The notes beneath the pieces are model-generated. The model was not told the DNA's origin, did no database searches, and saw nothing but the letters and a program-made list of their open reading frames with translations. Position numbers and translations under genes: made by a program. A DNA stretch of 64,000 nt, taken from Alkalinema sp. CACIAM 70d. Lineage in GTDB: Bacteria; Cyanobacteriota; Cyanobacteriia; Leptolyngbyales; Leptolyngbyaceae. Shown in pieces: positions 36,643 through 46,740 of the stretch. Position 1 is the stretch's first letter. Each line of letters starts with the position of its first letter. The stretch is taken from contig MUGG01000069.1 in assembly GCA_002148405.1 (NCBI GenBank), positions 31,978-95,977 on the forward strand, read 5' to 3'.

Positions 36643-37230
36643 ATGACGCTCACGACCCCACGCCGCATGAGCCTTGAGGACTATCTAAACTATGACGACG
36701 GGACGGATACCCGCTATGAGTTGGTGGATGGGGTACTAGTCAAGATTGCTCCTGAAAATCCCCTGAACCCCCAAATTGCGATGTTTCTGGCCTTTGCGTT
36801 TGGATTACTCGGTCTGCCGCCCCATCGTATTGTGATTGGTCATCAGATTGCTATGAAATCGCCCCATGCCACGGCACGGCAACCCGATCTCGTTGTGCAT
36901 TCCGAGGCATCCGAGATGGCCCTCCGATCGGGAAGCAAGATTCTTACTTTGGATATGCCTGCTCCTCTACTGGTGGTTGAAGTCGTCTCCAGTAGCCAAA
37001 CTGACCCCCAATCCTACGATCGGGATTATCAACAAAAACGTGCTGAATATGCCGATCGAGGCATCGGTGAATATTGGATCGTTGACCCCGAAGCCAGTCT
37101 GGTCACCGTCTGTAACTTGACCCAGGCAACCTACCAAAGCACTGAATTTCGCGGTGATAGCCCGATCGTTTCTGTCACCTTTCCCAGCCTATCTCTCACC
37201 GCAAACCGGATACTGACTGCTGGGAAATAA
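36643..37230 (+). CDS. Uma2-family (DUF820) restriction endonuclease-like protein
   Basis: 195 residues. AGGAGG at 36631-36636 is ideally placed (six bases) for the second of two adjacent ATGs, at 36643; the first, at 36640, is only three bases away. The PD-(D/E)XK-like core is visible: RYELVDGVLV, RQPDLVVHS, LLVVEVVSSSQ, then YADRGIGEYWIVDPEASLV. Uma2 proteins are abundant in cyanobacteria, and their target is unknown. Convergent with purU, separated by a 16-bp tandem repeat. Confidence 0.9.
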   Translation: MTLTTPRRMSLEDYLNYDDGTDTRYELVDGVLVKIAPENPLNPQIAMFLAFAFGLLGLPPHRIVIGHQIAMKSPHATARQPDLVVHSEASEMALRSGSKILTLDMPAPLLVVEVVSSSQTDPQSYDRDYQQKRAEYADRGIGEYWIVDPEASLVTVCNLTQATYQSTEFRGDSPIVSVTFPSLSLTANRILTAGK

Positions 37231-37250
37231 GCACGATCGCCCTGGCAGCA

Positions 37251-37314
37251 CCCACCGACCCTCTTACCCACCGACCCTCTTACCCACCGACCCTCTTACC
37301 CACCGACCCTCTTA
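37251..37314. repeat. Four perfect tandem copies of a 16-bp unit
   Basis: CCCACCGACCCTCTTA is repeated exactly four times (37251, 37267, 37283, 37299), then CCCA. It lies between the convergent stops of the Uma2 gene and purU. Copy number could vary between strains. Confidence 0.95.
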
Positions 37315-37319
37315 CCCAT

Positions 37320-38171
37320 TTACGCAAACACAACCGTCCGATTGCCATAGACCAACACCCGGTGTTGCAAATGCAGCCGCACTGCCCGCGCTAGGACAAT
37401 CCGCTCCAAATCCTTGCCCTTGCGAATTAAATCCTTCACATTATCTCGGTGGCTAACCCGGATCACGTCCTGCTCAATAATCGGCCCCTCATCCAGATCC
37501 GGCGTGGCGTAGTGGGCTGTTGCACCGATGATTTTGACCCCCCGATCGTAGGCCCGTTGGTAGGGATTAGCTCCCGCAAAAGCAGGTAAAAAGGAATGGT
37601 GAATATTAATCACTTGGGGAAATTTTTGGACAAAATCTGACGACAATACCTGCATATATTTCGCCAGCACAACTAAATCGATCTGGTATTGCTGCAGGAT
37701 CTCCAATTGTTTGGCTTCCTGGGCCAGTTTGGTGTCCGGGGTAATCGGCAGAGGGTGGAAGTCAATGCCAAACTGCTGGGCGATCGGTGCGAGATCCGCG
37801 TGGTTGCTAATCATCACGGGAATTTCCGCATCCAGTTCCCCGGCCTGGTGTCGCCACAGCAGATCGAGTAAACAGTGATCCTGCTTGCTGACCCAAATGG
37901 CAATCCGAGGCCGCCGATCGGAAAAATGTACCTCCCAGTGCGCCCCCAAGGGATTCGCGATCGCGCCTAGGGCGGGATGAATCACTTCGCGCGGCAGGTT
38001 GAATCCCTCCAACTGCCACTCAATCCGCGTCAGAAACAACCCCGCCGAAAAATCCGTATGCTGATCTGCCTGGATGATATTGCCACCATTGGAGTAAATG
38101 AAGTTGGCTAATTTTGCGACCAGACCCTTCTGATCGGGACAAGACAGCAGCAAGGTTGCAGTGGGAGACAT
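37320..38171 (-). CDS. purU: Formyltetrahydrofolate deformylase
   Basis: Hydrolyses 10-formyltetrahydrofolate to formate and tetrahydrofolate. 283 residues: an N-terminal ACT-type regulatory domain (about 1-85, TATLLLSCPDQKGLVAKLAN) and a C-terminal formyltransferase-like domain with VINIHHSFLPAFAGANPYQ (Asn189, His191) and HYATPDLDEGPII (Asp227), the N-H-D triad. Full length. Supplies one-carbon balance and formate for purine synthesis. Single gene. Confidence 0.96.
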   Translation of the reverse strand: MSPTATLLLSCPDQKGLVAKLANFIYSNGGNIIQADQHTDFSAGLFLTRIEWQLEGFNLPREVIHPALGAIANPLGAHWEVHFSDRRPRIAIWVSKQDHCLLDLLWRHQAGELDAEIPVMISNHADLAPIAQQFGIDFHPLPITPDTKLAQEAKQLEILQQYQIDLVVLAKYMQVLSSDFVQKFPQVINIHHSFLPAFAGANPYQRAYDRGVKIIGATAHYATPDLDEGPIIEQDVIRVSHRDNVKDLIRKGKDLERIVLARAVRLHLQHRVLVYGNRTVVFA

Positions 38172-38330
38172 GGGTGGAATGGGATGGAACCAAAAACTTC
38201 AATCTTCCACTATAGACATAAAAATCAAAGACAAAACAGAAATTAAAACAACACGATGGCTGACTTTCTGCTGTGGGTGATTGAAGCGGTGGGCAAACTT
38301 TAAGAATTGGGAATGAATTGGGGCGCGAAC

Positions 38331-39035
38331 TTATTGGGGGGATGGGGGTGGTGGAGCAGGAGTCGGTGCAGGTGAAGTGGATGCCGCAGGGGCAGGAGAT
38401 GCAGGAGTGGAACTGACGGGACTGGGGGACGCAGAGGGCGATGGACTGGGACTGGGAGACACAGAGGGCGACGGACTGGCCTTGGGTGCTGAGGCTTTCC
38501 ATTCTGCGAGGGGCCGGGTGACCGCACTCTCAAACGTCGTTGGGACGAGCAACACCGTGAGTTCTGCCTTGGGATCAGTCGGTGGATCGACGATCGCATA
38601 CAACGCCGTGCGATTAAAGTTGGACTTGCCCAGTACCAAGGTGTGCACTTTTTGATCGGCTAACTTCACTTCCACAGTTGCGAGGGGGGGCTCTAACCCA
38701 AATTCTGCCCGCCGATCGGCAGCGGTGGGCAGCGATCGTTCCGACTGGCTGGTGGCGAGTAAGTTGGTCAAAAAGGCGATCGCGGCCTCACTGGCAGGTG
38801 TTTTTTCCGGCGCAAGCATTTGCCATTGGTTTCCCTGCTTTTCAAACACGAGTGTATTGACCAAGGTTTTCAGCGTGAATGCACGAATATCCGCTTCTTG
38901 AAAATTAAAAATTGGCTGATTGCCCGCCGTCTGCGTGGCTTGGGGTGTTGATTTACGACCTTCCACCACATACACGCCGATTCCTAAAAGTGCTGCAACC
39001 AGCAGTAGAATTAAGGGCGATCGCTGAAATTTCAT
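38331..39035 (-). CDS. DUF4340-type membrane-anchored protein with Pro/Ser-rich tail
   Basis: 234 residues. One N-terminal membrane helix (about 5-26), then a beta-rich domain (VFEKQGNQWQMLAPEKTPASE, EFGLEPPLATVEVKL, LVLGKSNFNRTALYAIVD) matching DUF4340, repeated in the usual longer members but single here. The last about 50 residues are Pro/Ser/Ala low-complexity, encoded by a degenerate DNA minisatellite at about 38395-38480. Probably periplasmic; function unknown. Confidence 0.8.
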   Translation of the reverse strand: MKFQRSPLILLLVAALLGIGVYVVEGRKSTPQATQTAGNQPIFNFQEADIRAFTLKTLVNTLVFEKQGNQWQMLAPEKTPASEAAIAFLTNLLATSQSERSLPTAADRRAEFGLEPPLATVEVKLADQKVHTLVLGKSNFNRTALYAIVDPPTDPKAELTVLLVPTTFESAVTRPLAEWKASAPKASPSPSVSPSPSPSPSASPSPVSSTPASPAPAASTSPAPTPAPPPPSPQ

Positions 39036-39146
39036 CTTGCCAAACTTCTTGCCAAATTGGACTTATAGTAGTACAAATGTACGATACTGTTTTAAGCAAT
39101 GATGAAATTATGCACAGATTTGCGCCTCGATCGCGAGCCCGATCGC

Positions 39147-39545
39147 TCAACTCTCCGGCAGCAATGCCAAAATCTGATTCACAAACGCCTCGTGGTCAAT
39201 CACTGGTTTAGAAATGTAGCCATCTGCCCCACTTTTTGCTAAAAAGGTTTCCCGATCGCCATCCATGGCATGGGCTGTGACTAGAATGACAGGGAGGTGA
39301 GCCGTGTCAGGATTATCCTTCAGCATTTGGGTCAGCCGGATCCCATCGACGGATTTGCCCTGATACATGCTGCGGGACAAAGACACATCCATCAGCACAA
39401 TGTCTGCTTGCTTGGCTTGCGTGATTTGTAAAACTTCTTCCACATTCTCGGTGTGCTTGACTGCCAATCCCCCCCGTTTGGTGAGGATTTTTGAAAAAAC
39501 ACGCGCATTGATCGGGTCATCTTCCACTAACAAAACAGTTCTCAT
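39147..39545 (-). CDS. Single-domain response regulator (DivK/CheY-like)
   Basis: 132 residues, receiver domain only. Acidic pair Asp9/Asp10 region (VEDD), phosphorylation Asp53 (LMDVSLS), Thr90 (VTAH) and Lys113 (ISKP) are present, so it should be phosphorylatable. No output domain; such proteins pass the signal to partners. The insertion after Asp53 (RSMYQGKSVDGI) is typical of DivK-like receivers. No kinase gene adjacent. Confidence 0.92.
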   Translation of the reverse strand: MRTVLLVEDDPINARVFSKILTKRGGLAVKHTENVEEVLQITQAKQADIVLMDVSLSRSMYQGKSVDGIRLTQMLKDNPDTAHLPVILVTAHAMDGDRETFLAKSGADGYISKPVIDHEAFVNQILALLPES

Positions 39546-39889
39546 CCTATCACCTAGATCCTGGGCACCCGATTCGATTAGTCTCTACAGTCTGTCAATG
39601 TTCCTACCATTAGCCTCTACCCAACAGCTTCTTCTGTCAGAGTGCTTGCCAAAGGATCAGTCAAACTCTAGACTCTCATCTAATCAAACTGCCATATAGC
39701 TTACTGGATAAAAATTCATTCAAACTTTTCCATCTATGATTCAATTCAGCAAAATCCACAATTGGGTTTTTACTGAGACGGCTTAAAAATCCTTTTTTCC
39801 AAATCGTACCTTTCCAAAACTATGTTAAGAGTGGGTACGAGTACTCCTATTCATCCACCTTTCGCGAAATTTCACAGGAACCCCCGTCC
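39546..39889. other. Upstream region of the topoisomerase gene
   Basis: 344 bases between the divergent response regulator and gyrA-type gene, AT-rich at 39690-39830. GGGTACGAGTACTCC (about 39834-39848) contains paired GTAC words. AGGAA at about 39869 is the ribosome binding site of the next gene. No gene or clear terminator is seen. Confidence 0.5.
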
Positions 39890-42538
39890 ATGGCTAAGCA
39901 GTTAGATATTCTCCAAACAGGACAGGTGATCTCCACCGCGCTGCATACAGAAATGCAGCAGTCCTACTTGGAATACGCCATGAGCGTGATTGTGGGGCGT
40001 GCCTTGCCCGACGTGCGCGATGGCCTAAAACCTGTGCACCGCCGGATTCTCTACGCGATGCATGAACTGGGACTAACCCCCGATCGCCCTTTCCGGAAAT
40101 GCGCCCGTGTGGTGGGGGATGTGCTTGGTAAATACCATCCCCATGGCGATCAAGCGGTCTATGATGCCTTGGTGCGGATGGTCCAGGACTTTTCTAGCCG
40201 GTATCCCCTGTTGGCAGGCCATGGCAACTTTGGCTCCGTGGACAACGATCCACCCGCTGCTATGCGGTACACGGAAACCCGCTTGGCTCCGATCAGCAAC
40301 GAGTCCATGCTGACGGAAATTGGCGACTCCACAGTGGAATTTATCGGCAACTTCGATAACTCCCAACAGGAGCCCACCGTCCTCCCAGCGCAGCTACCCT
40401 TTCTGCTGCTGAACGGGTCCTCGGGGATTGCCGTGGGCATGGCGACCAACATTCCGCCCCACAACCTGGGTGAAGTGGTAGATGGCCTGATTGCGCTGAT
40501 CGACAATCCCAACTTGGCCGATGAGAAATTGCTGGAAATCATTCCGGGCCCAGATTTTCCCACAGGAGGCGAAATTGTTGGCACCGACGGTATTCGGGAA
40601 GCGTACTTAACTGGGCGGGGCAGCATTCCCATCCGGGGTATCACGGATATTGAAGAGATCCAAGTCGGTAAGGGTAAACATCGCCGATCGGCGATCGTCA
40701 TCACCGAACTGCCCTACCAGGTGAATAAAGCCGCGCTAATCGAAAAAATTGCGGAACTGGTGAATGCGGGCAAGCTGGAGGGAATTTCCGATATTCGCGA
40801 TGAAAGCGATCGGGAAGGCATCCGCGTCGTGATTGAGCTAAAGCGAGATACGAACCCGAATAAAATTCTGCAAGGGTTGTATAAACAAACCTCCCTGCAA
40901 AGTAATTTCGGTACGATCATGCTGGCCCTGTCCGAAGGGCAACCCCGGCAGATGACCCTGCAGGAACTGCTCCAGGAATTCCTCACCTTCCGGGAAGAAA
41001 CCCTGACCCGCCGCTATCGCCACGAACTGAACCAGCACGAAACCCGGATTCACTTGGTGGAAGGTTGGCTAGAAGCCTTGGCAAATCTCGACGATGTGAT
41101 TGATATCCTGCGCAACGCCCCCGATGGCACCAGCGCCAAGTTGGAACTACAAACTCAGTTTGACTTCAGCGATCGTCAAGCCGATGCGATTTTAGGGATG
41201 CCGCTGCGCCGTTTGACGGGGTTGGAGCGCCAAAACTTGCAAAATGAGTTTGAGGAATTAACTACTAAGATTGCTGATTTGAAAAAGCTGTTGAGCGATC
41301 GACGGGAATTGCTCAAGGCGTTAAAGAAAGAACTCCGTCATTTGAAAAAGCAATTTGGGGATGCCCGGAAAACCCGGATTCTCAACCTGGGGACTTCGCC
41401 TACAGCCCCAACGGAATCGCCTAAAACCGCTGCTAAGCGCACGAGTACAACGCCAGCCGTGCGTGATGAAGAGGATGTTCCCTCCACCAGCGCTCCCAAG
41501 GCTGAAAAAAGTCGTAAAGCATCACCGAAAGCCGCGATCGAAGAAGTTGAATTATTTGCGGTAGAAGAAGATCAGGAAACCGTCGTTGAATTGACCCAAA
41601 AAGGCTACATTCGTCGCGTCAGTCCCAAAACCTATCAACGTCAGCAACAAAAAACGGCTGAAATAGAAAAACCAATTCTAGAAGAGTTTGAAGATGTTGT
41701 GATTCAGACAGAATTTACAACCACAGCGGAAACGCTAGTCGTCCTAACTCGGAGTGGCAAAGCCTTCCCGCTGAGTGTGCGTGACATTCCCCAAGCGGCG
41801 GCTCGTACGAAGGGTGTTCCTTTGGTGACGCTGTTACCGCCCAATTCTGGTGTGGGGGCTGATACGAGCGCGATCGTGGCCACCTTCTTTTTGCCTGAGG
41901 ACTTGGACAGTCAAGCTCTGCTGCTGTTGACGGCTCAGGGCAAAATGAAGCGCATTGCCTTAACGGAATTCCAGGACATGACCAATCGCGGCCTGATTGC
42001 CACTAAGCTCAAGGATGACGATACGGTTCTGTTGGCGGGCTTTGTGGAGGAAGGCGATCAGGTTGTGATCTGTACCAGTATGGGGCGCGTAGTGCGAATT
42101 GAAGTCAATGAAGAAACCTTCCCGATCTCCAATCGTACTGCGGTGGGAACGCAGGTGACTAAATTGCTGAAATTAGAACGCTTTATCGGCTGGGCGATCG
42201 CGGGCTATGAAGATGATTTCCTGATGCTGTCCGAGCAAGGCTACGCTAAGCGCATGACCGTCGGCGATCTAAAACTTTGCAGTCCCGGTGCATTAGGGCA
42301 GAATGTTTTCCAATTCACGAATAAATCCGATGCACTTTTGGGCATGGTAGTGGCATTCCCCGGCACCCACACGCTGGTTTTGACCAGTGATCCCTACGTG
42401 GTAAAACTCCCGATCGAAGCGGTTCCCTTAGGCAATCGGATGGATAAGGGAGAAAAGTCCTTTAAAGTCACGAAGGGTGAAAAGGTGACGGATCTGATTC
42501 TGCCGATCGTGCCCTATGGGGAGTTAGACGAGTTCTAA
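39890..42538 (+). CDS. gyrA: DNA gyrase / topoisomerase IV subunit A family protein (GyrA/ParC)
   Basis: 882 residues. Breakage-reunion domain (about 1-490) with active-site Tyr127 in AAMRYTETR. The quinolone-region sequence is [10 protein letters not shown], so Gln88 stands where E. coli GyrA has Ser83, while Asp92 matches Asp87. A Lys/Ser/Pro/Glu-rich linker (about 500-555) separates it from a beta-pinwheel C-terminal domain. The GyrA box (QRRGGKG) that lets gyrase wrap DNA is not conserved: the position reads QRQQQKT (583-589). This suggests a ParC-like decatenase or the second cyanobacterial GyrA paralogue rather than the supercoiling subunit. The symbol reflects family only. Confidence 0.9.
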   Translation: MAKQLDILQTGQVISTALHTEMQQSYLEYAMSVIVGRALPDVRDGLKPVHRRILYAMHELGLTPDRPFRKCARVVGDVLGKYHPHGDQAVYDALVRMVQDFSSRYPLLAGHGNFGSVDNDPPAAMRYTETRLAPISNESMLTEIGDSTVEFIGNFDNSQQEPTVLPAQLPFLLLNGSSGIAVGMATNIPPHNLGEVVDGLIALIDNPNLADEKLLEIIPGPDFPTGGEIVGTDGIREAYLTGRGSIPIRGITDIEEIQVGKGKHRRSAIVITELPYQVNKAALIEKIAELVNAGKLEGISDIRDESDREGIRVVIELKRDTNPNKILQGLYKQTSLQSNFGTIMLALSEGQPRQMTLQELLQEFLTFREETLTRRYRHELNQHETRIHLVEGWLEALANLDDVIDILRNAPDGTSAKLELQTQFDFSDRQADAILGMPLRRLTGLERQNLQNEFEELTTKIADLKKLLSDRRELLKALKKELRHLKKQFGDARKTRILNLGTSPTAPTESPKTAAKRTSTTPAVRDEEDVPSTSAPKAEKSRKASPKAAIEEVELFAVEEDQETVVELTQKGYIRRVSPKTYQRQQQKTAEIEKPILEEFEDVVIQTEFTTTAETLVVLTRSGKAFPLSVRDIPQAAARTKGVPLVTLLPPNSGVGADTSAIVATFFLPEDLDSQALLLLTAQGKMKRIALTEFQDMTNRGLIATKLKDDDTVLLAGFVEEGDQVVICTSMGRVVRIEVNEETFPISNRTAVGTQVTKLLKLERFIGWAIAGYEDDFLMLSEQGYAKRMTVGDLKLCSPGALGQNVFQFTNKSDALLGMVVAFPGTHTLVLTSDPYVVKLPIEAVPLGNRMDKGEKSFKVTKGEKVTDLILPIVPYGELDEF

Positions 42539-42549
42539 GCTGGCTCATT

Positions 42550-43221
42550 CTAGGCACCTGGTTCGACCGATCTTACCCACAGGGCGAGGCCACCGCCCCT
42601 TCCCCGTGCGGCAATGTAGTGATCGGTCACGGCGAAAAAGGCAAAAAAGGGCAATTGCCCGATCGGTAATTCGTCAAAAGCCTTGCCCCGCTGGGGAGAT
42701 GGAAAGTTGCCTTTGTAGAGCGTTTGTCCTAATACCTTCACTTGTAAGTAGAGAAAATCAAAGGCCAGTAGATTTTTTTTGCTGAGATAGCGAGCTGGCC
42801 CGGTTAACCGCAGGCTGACTAGCCCCACTTGTAATTGATTGGCGATCGTTAAATTCTGGCCGAGATTGGTAGCGGTTAGATGATTTGTTGAGTGACTGCT
42901 GGGAGCAAGTTCTGGCGCAGGTGGGAGCTGTGGGGAGGGTGGTGACGGCTCAAATTCTAGATAGGCTGGAACCCATTTGGGAAGATAAAATCCTGGCCCT
43001 AAAACAATTCCGGCCCGTTGGCGCACCCGCTTTGTCCCCGTCGCAAAGCACAAACGCCATTTTCCGACTACATCGGTGATAGGATAAAGCGTTCGTGACT
43101 GTTTTGTTGCTTTTTCAGCTTGCAAAAGCGCCTGAACCACTTCCTGGGGCGCAGGCCGATCGCCCGAACTCGGTTGCGTGGCAACTTGGTACAACAGGTC
43201 GGCAAAGGAGCGATCGGGCAT
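42550..43221 (-). CDS. Conserved cyanobacterial protein, possibly PAP/fibrillin-like
   Basis: 223 residues. AGGAGG five bases before the ATG. The N-terminal helix (SFADLLYQVATQP, VVQALLQAEKAT) is followed by VVGKWRLCFATGTKRVR, strands, and a conserved C-terminal block (ARYLSKKNLLAFDFLYLQ; GKAFDELPIGQLPFFAFF; ARGRGGGLALWVR). The beta-barrel pattern with the WRLCFAT strand recalls plastid-lipid-associated (fibrillin) proteins, but I am not sure. A Pro/Ser-rich insert lies at about 90-110. Convergent with the topoisomerase gene, 11 bases apart. Confidence 0.75.
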   Translation of the reverse strand: MPDRSFADLLYQVATQPSSGDRPAPQEVVQALLQAEKATKQSRTLYPITDVVGKWRLCFATGTKRVRQRAGIVLGPGFYLPKWVPAYLEFEPSPPSPQLPPAPELAPSSHSTNHLTATNLGQNLTIANQLQVGLVSLRLTGPARYLSKKNLLAFDFLYLQVKVLGQTLYKGNFPSPQRGKAFDELPIGQLPFFAFFAVTDHYIAARGRGGGLALWVRSVEPGA

Positions 43222-43354
43222 TCAGCCTCCTAGATGAGGAATCAACAAAATCTACAACCTTATTATCTACATCATTATCGCTTGGCGATCGCAGACTCGA
43301 TCGTATCGAAAGCTCCCCCGTCTTCAAAGGTCTTTTGGGCCGCCTGCCAGCCGC

Positions 43355-43561
43355 CTATTCATCGATTTTCGTGGGTGGTTTGACGGGCGTAAATTGCTTG
43401 GTCAGTATAGTCTTTTTCCATTGTGCCTGGAATTGCGGAATGATGGCATCATGGCCGCCTTCGAAACGGTATAGCCCACTAGAGTCAGAGTAAGAAAATT
43501 TGACTAAGTTCCGACCGATAAACCGTAGATTATTGAGATGAGGATCGTTGACAAAAAGCAA
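43355..43561 (-). CDS. Short hypothetical protein or gene remnant
   Basis: 68-codon frame starting at a TTG. The product (LRFIGRNLVKFSYSDSSGLY, HDAIIPQFQAQWKKTIL) looks protein-like, but no ATG or Shine-Dalgarno sequence precedes it, so it may be the tail of a degraded gene. It lies between the 223-residue protein gene and a long gene-free stretch. Confidence 0.35.
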   Translation of the reverse strand: MLFVNDPHLNNLRFIGRNLVKFSYSDSSGLYRFEGGHDAIIPQFQAQWKKTILTKQFTPVKPPTKIDE

Positions 43562-44191
43562 GGATTAGTTCGCCGCTCGGTTTCCTGTAAAGGTTAATCA
43601 AGCGCAAGTTGTCTTGGGGCGGAACCATTGCAAGAAAGATCGGTCTGGAAAGACATCGTGTTTTTGAAGCGTTGCCTTAACGATTCAAGCAGCTTGAATT
43701 GTCTGATTGCTGAAATATGTCAATAAATTCTTCTTAGATTAAGAACAGAATAAAGTTTGTGTAAACCATTTGCAGATGACCTAGGCAATAGAAATTTACG
43801 AATATACACTGGCAACTGTTACCTGACCTTTGAGGAATCACTGAGTCTAGGAAGCTAGTCATTCATCGTTTGCCTTGATTATCTCGCATCTACTGTCTCT
43901 TGCTACTTCTGTATATTACTTGACCATCTATTTTTGAGTTATCTGTTTGTAGTTATCTATTCTCTGATTATTTGTTCTCTGATTATTTGTTTTTAGCTCT
44001 CTACTGTACTTAGCTGTTAGTCATCCTGCTTCAGTAATGTCAGGGATTGCGACAATTGAGAAATCGCAATTATTGAAAGTTGTGATGCCTGAGAGCTTGC
44101 AAGTCCTAAGAGATTGCAACGATAAGTCAGTATGACTGTCAATGATCGATGGATTCACGCAAACCTAAATAAGCTTTCAATTCAAAATACT
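43562..44191. other. AT-rich gene-free stretch before the glycosyltransferase
   Basis: About 600 bases, clearly AT-richer than the left half of the window. It contains a 15-bp tandem duplication, TTCTCTGATTATTTG at 43960-43974 and 43975-43989, within a run of TTATCT/TTATTTG-type words. No gene recognised. The last 60 bases could encode an N-terminal extension of the glycosyltransferase if the ATG at 44132 is used. Confidence 0.5.
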
Positions 44192-45361
44192 ATGCAGCTA
44201 GTCATTGTTCGCAGGACGCCGGGGATCTCGTTCAGCATGGATGTTTATGCTGATAATTTAGTGAAATATTTAAAGCAGGTCAGACCTGATTGGAAAATTA
44301 CTGAATGCGCACCCAATTCTTCGGGAGATTGGCGATCGGGAACAGGTTTACGGAAATATTATGAACGCTACTGGAATCATCCCCGTGATGTTGTAGAGCA
44401 ATCTGGTGATATATTTCATGTAATTGATCATACCCATGCTCATGTGGCACGTTGGTTGAAGGCTCAAGGTAAACCTGTAGTGGTGACTTGTCATGATCTT
44501 GTCCCGCTAACCCATCCAGAAACGGTGAAAGCTGAGTCCCGATTACCTGCACTGAGTGCAATAACTTGGCGTTACTCTGCCAATGGTCTTAAATGTGCGG
44601 ATCAGGTTCTGTGTGTTTCGTCCCATACGGCTGGGGATGTTATTCAGCACTTGAATATTCCACACCATTGTACAAGCGTCATTCATTCCGCAGCAGATAG
44701 TCATTTTCGATCGATTGATCCCGCGATCGTGCAGGATTTTCGGCAACGCCATTTAGCTAGCCCCCAAGAATTCGTGTTGTTGCATGTGGGCAGTAATCAA
44801 GTCCGTAAGAACATTTCTAATATTCTCAAAGCTTTAAAACTAACGTTGGATCGGGGCATTCCTGCTCGGCTTTGGCGGGTTGGTGGTGGATTTACAACTG
44901 AGCAAACAGAATATATTGAGAAAGCAGGATTGAGCGATCGAATTACGCAGTTTGAAAATATCGATCAATCTAAATTGGTAACGCTTTATAATGCAGCGGA
45001 TATTACGCTGTTTCCATCGTTCTATGAAGGATTTGGGTTCCCTGTATTAGAATCCATGGCTTGTGGGACACCTGTCATTACCTCGACGACTTCTTCTTTG
45101 CCTGAAGTCGCAGGGAATGCGGCCATTTTGATTGATCCGACGCATCCCAAAACCATGGCAGACGCGATCGCGTTGTTGTACCAGGATTCCAGTTACCGAG
45201 AACAACTGGTTCAACGCGGTTTTCAACGAGTTAAGCAATTTCATTGGCGCATTACGGCAGAAAAGACTGCACAACTTTATGAACAAATTCTAGAACGCTA
45301 TCAGTCTCAAACACTCCAATCAGAAAATACTTTTAAAGTCATCAATTCTCGCAAATCATAG
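44192..45361 (+). CDS. Glycosyltransferase family 4 (GT-B)
   Basis: 389 residues from the ATG at 44192, which begins at the conserved MQLVIVRRTPGISFSMDVYA; an ATG at 44132 would add 20 residues. GT-B fold: N-terminal acceptor domain with VIDHTHAHVARWLKAQG and VVTCHDLVPL, then the nucleotide-sugar domain with FVLLHVGSNQVRKNI and the family motif FPSFYEGFGFPVLESMACGTPVI, including the EX7E glutamates. Cytoplasmic. Followed by a perfect hairpin and then a second GT-B gene on the same strand; both could act in one polysaccharide pathway. Confidence 0.9.
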   Translation: MQLVIVRRTPGISFSMDVYADNLVKYLKQVRPDWKITECAPNSSGDWRSGTGLRKYYERYWNHPRDVVEQSGDIFHVIDHTHAHVARWLKAQGKPVVVTCHDLVPLTHPETVKAESRLPALSAITWRYSANGLKCADQVLCVSSHTAGDVIQHLNIPHHCTSVIHSAADSHFRSIDPAIVQDFRQRHLASPQEFVLLHVGSNQVRKNISNILKALKLTLDRGIPARLWRVGGGFTTEQTEYIEKAGLSDRITQFENIDQSKLVTLYNAADITLFPSFYEGFGFPVLESMACGTPVITSTTSSLPEVAGNAAILIDPTHPKTMADAIALLYQDSSYREQLVQRGFQRVKQFHWRITAEKTAQLYEQILERYQSQTLQSENTFKVINSRKS

Positions 45362-45372
45362 ATTAGAAAACT

Positions 45373-45397
45373 TGACTTTACATTTTTTGTAAAGTCA
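45373..45397 (+). terminator. Perfect 9-bp hairpin after the glycosyltransferase
   Basis: TGACTTTAC (45373-45381), a seven-base AT loop with six T, and GTAAAGTCA (45389-45397), starting 12 bases after the stop codon. No T-run follows, so it may be an attenuator or mRNA stabiliser rather than a strong terminator. Confidence 0.45.
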
Positions 45398-45582
45398 CTG
45401 AATTCTAGATTGCAGATCCCCATTTTCGAGTAGATCTACGCTTGATGAATCAGTTATCTGATGGCCAACCAATGGACTGGTCACGAATGGAATTGTCGCC
45501 CACAGTAGGATTTCTGTCCTTTTTATCACCTTTGTTTCTTGTTTCTTTTCTCTTATACCAGGACTAGTAGCCTCCATATCCC

Positions 45583-46740
45583 ATGAAATATTTATCCCAT
45601 CCGGTTAAGGTGATTACGATCGTTCCTCGTTTACCAAGAATGATTGATGGTGTTGGAGATTATTCCCTATGCCTTGCTCAAGAATTGAAACAGAAGCACC
45701 ATATTGAAACCCTGTTTATTGTTTGCGATCCTGATTGGAATGATCATGATGCAGTTGCGCCATTTTCAGTAGAAGTCTTAGCACAATCCTCCGATGAGGA
45801 ACTATTCAAATTACTCTGTAGGTTAGAAGATCAAGCTTCAGTTGTTCTTTTTCAGCTATCGGGATATGGCTATCATAAATGGTCGATTTATTCCTGGATT
45901 GTTAAAGCATTAATTCGTTGGAAACAGCGATCGGGAGATCGCGTCAAGCTGGTAACAATGTTCCATGAACTTTATAAAGAAATGGGACTCAAACCTTGGC
46001 GACATCGTTTTTGGTTTGGCCCAATGCAAAAGCATTTAGTCAAACAATTGAGTCAAATTAGTGATGTTTGTGTGACAAACTGTAATGCCTACGCGAAGAC
46101 TCTGAGGGCATTCAGTAGAGGGAAACATAGCAATATTCCTATTTTGCCAGTATTTTCTAATATTCCTGTGCCTACTGCGCTGCCCAATTTGTCAGATCGT
46201 CAGCGTCGATTAGTTGTGTTTGGTCTCCAGGGAACTCGAGCTAGGGTTTATAACCAATCGAGTTCTGTAATTAATGAATTTTGCATTCGGTTTGGCATTC
46301 AAGAGATTATCGATATTGGTAAACCCACAGGACTAGATCTTCAGTCTCGTCTGATATTGCCAGTAACCGAAGTAGGGCACCAGTCGCAGGAAGAGGTCAG
46401 TAAGATTCTACAGAACGCGATGGTAGGTTGGACTTTTTATGATGCCAATTTGTTGAGTAAGTCTGGAATTTTTGCGGCCTATTGTGCCCATGGTGTAGTG
46501 CCAGTAGTTACTTCACCGACTCAGCCGGATGACAACTCAGAACTCACCCCTCACCAAGAATATTTATTAGTTAATTCTTCAGATCAAATCATTGATTCCT
46601 TACCCGATCAGCGTTTACAAACTATTTCTGATCGATGTCGCCATTGGTATCACTCTCATACTCTATTCCAGCAGGCTCAAGTCTTTAGCCAAATTCTTCA
46701 AAATGATTCCACTTCTAGGAGAATTGCTATAGCCAAGTAA
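45583..46740 (+). CDS. GT-B-type glycosyltransferase-like protein
   Basis: 385 residues. The N-terminal domain reads VKVITIVPRLPRMIDGVGDYSLCLA, typical of the GVGDY start of GT4-like enzymes, then VVLFQLSGYGYHKW and LVTMFHELYKE. The C-terminal domain (LVVFGLQGTRARVY, VGHQSQEEVSKILQNAMVGW, then KSGIFAAYCAHGVVPVVT) lacks a clear EX7E motif and is divergent. Catalytic competence is uncertain. It follows the GT4 gene by 221 bases on the same strand, in the same AT-rich context, suggesting a joint role in surface glycan synthesis. Confidence 0.78.
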   Translation: MKYLSHPVKVITIVPRLPRMIDGVGDYSLCLAQELKQKHHIETLFIVCDPDWNDHDAVAPFSVEVLAQSSDEELFKLLCRLEDQASVVLFQLSGYGYHKWSIYSWIVKALIRWKQRSGDRVKLVTMFHELYKEMGLKPWRHRFWFGPMQKHLVKQLSQISDVCVTNCNAYAKTLRAFSRGKHSNIPILPVFSNIPVPTALPNLSDRQRRLVVFGLQGTRARVYNQSSSVINEFCIRFGIQEIIDIGKPTGLDLQSRLILPVTEVGHQSQEEVSKILQNAMVGWTFYDANLLSKSGIFAAYCAHGVVPVVTSPTQPDDNSELTPHQEYLLVNSSDQIIDSLPDQRLQTISDRCRHWYHSHTLFQQAQVFSQILQNDSTSRRIAIAK

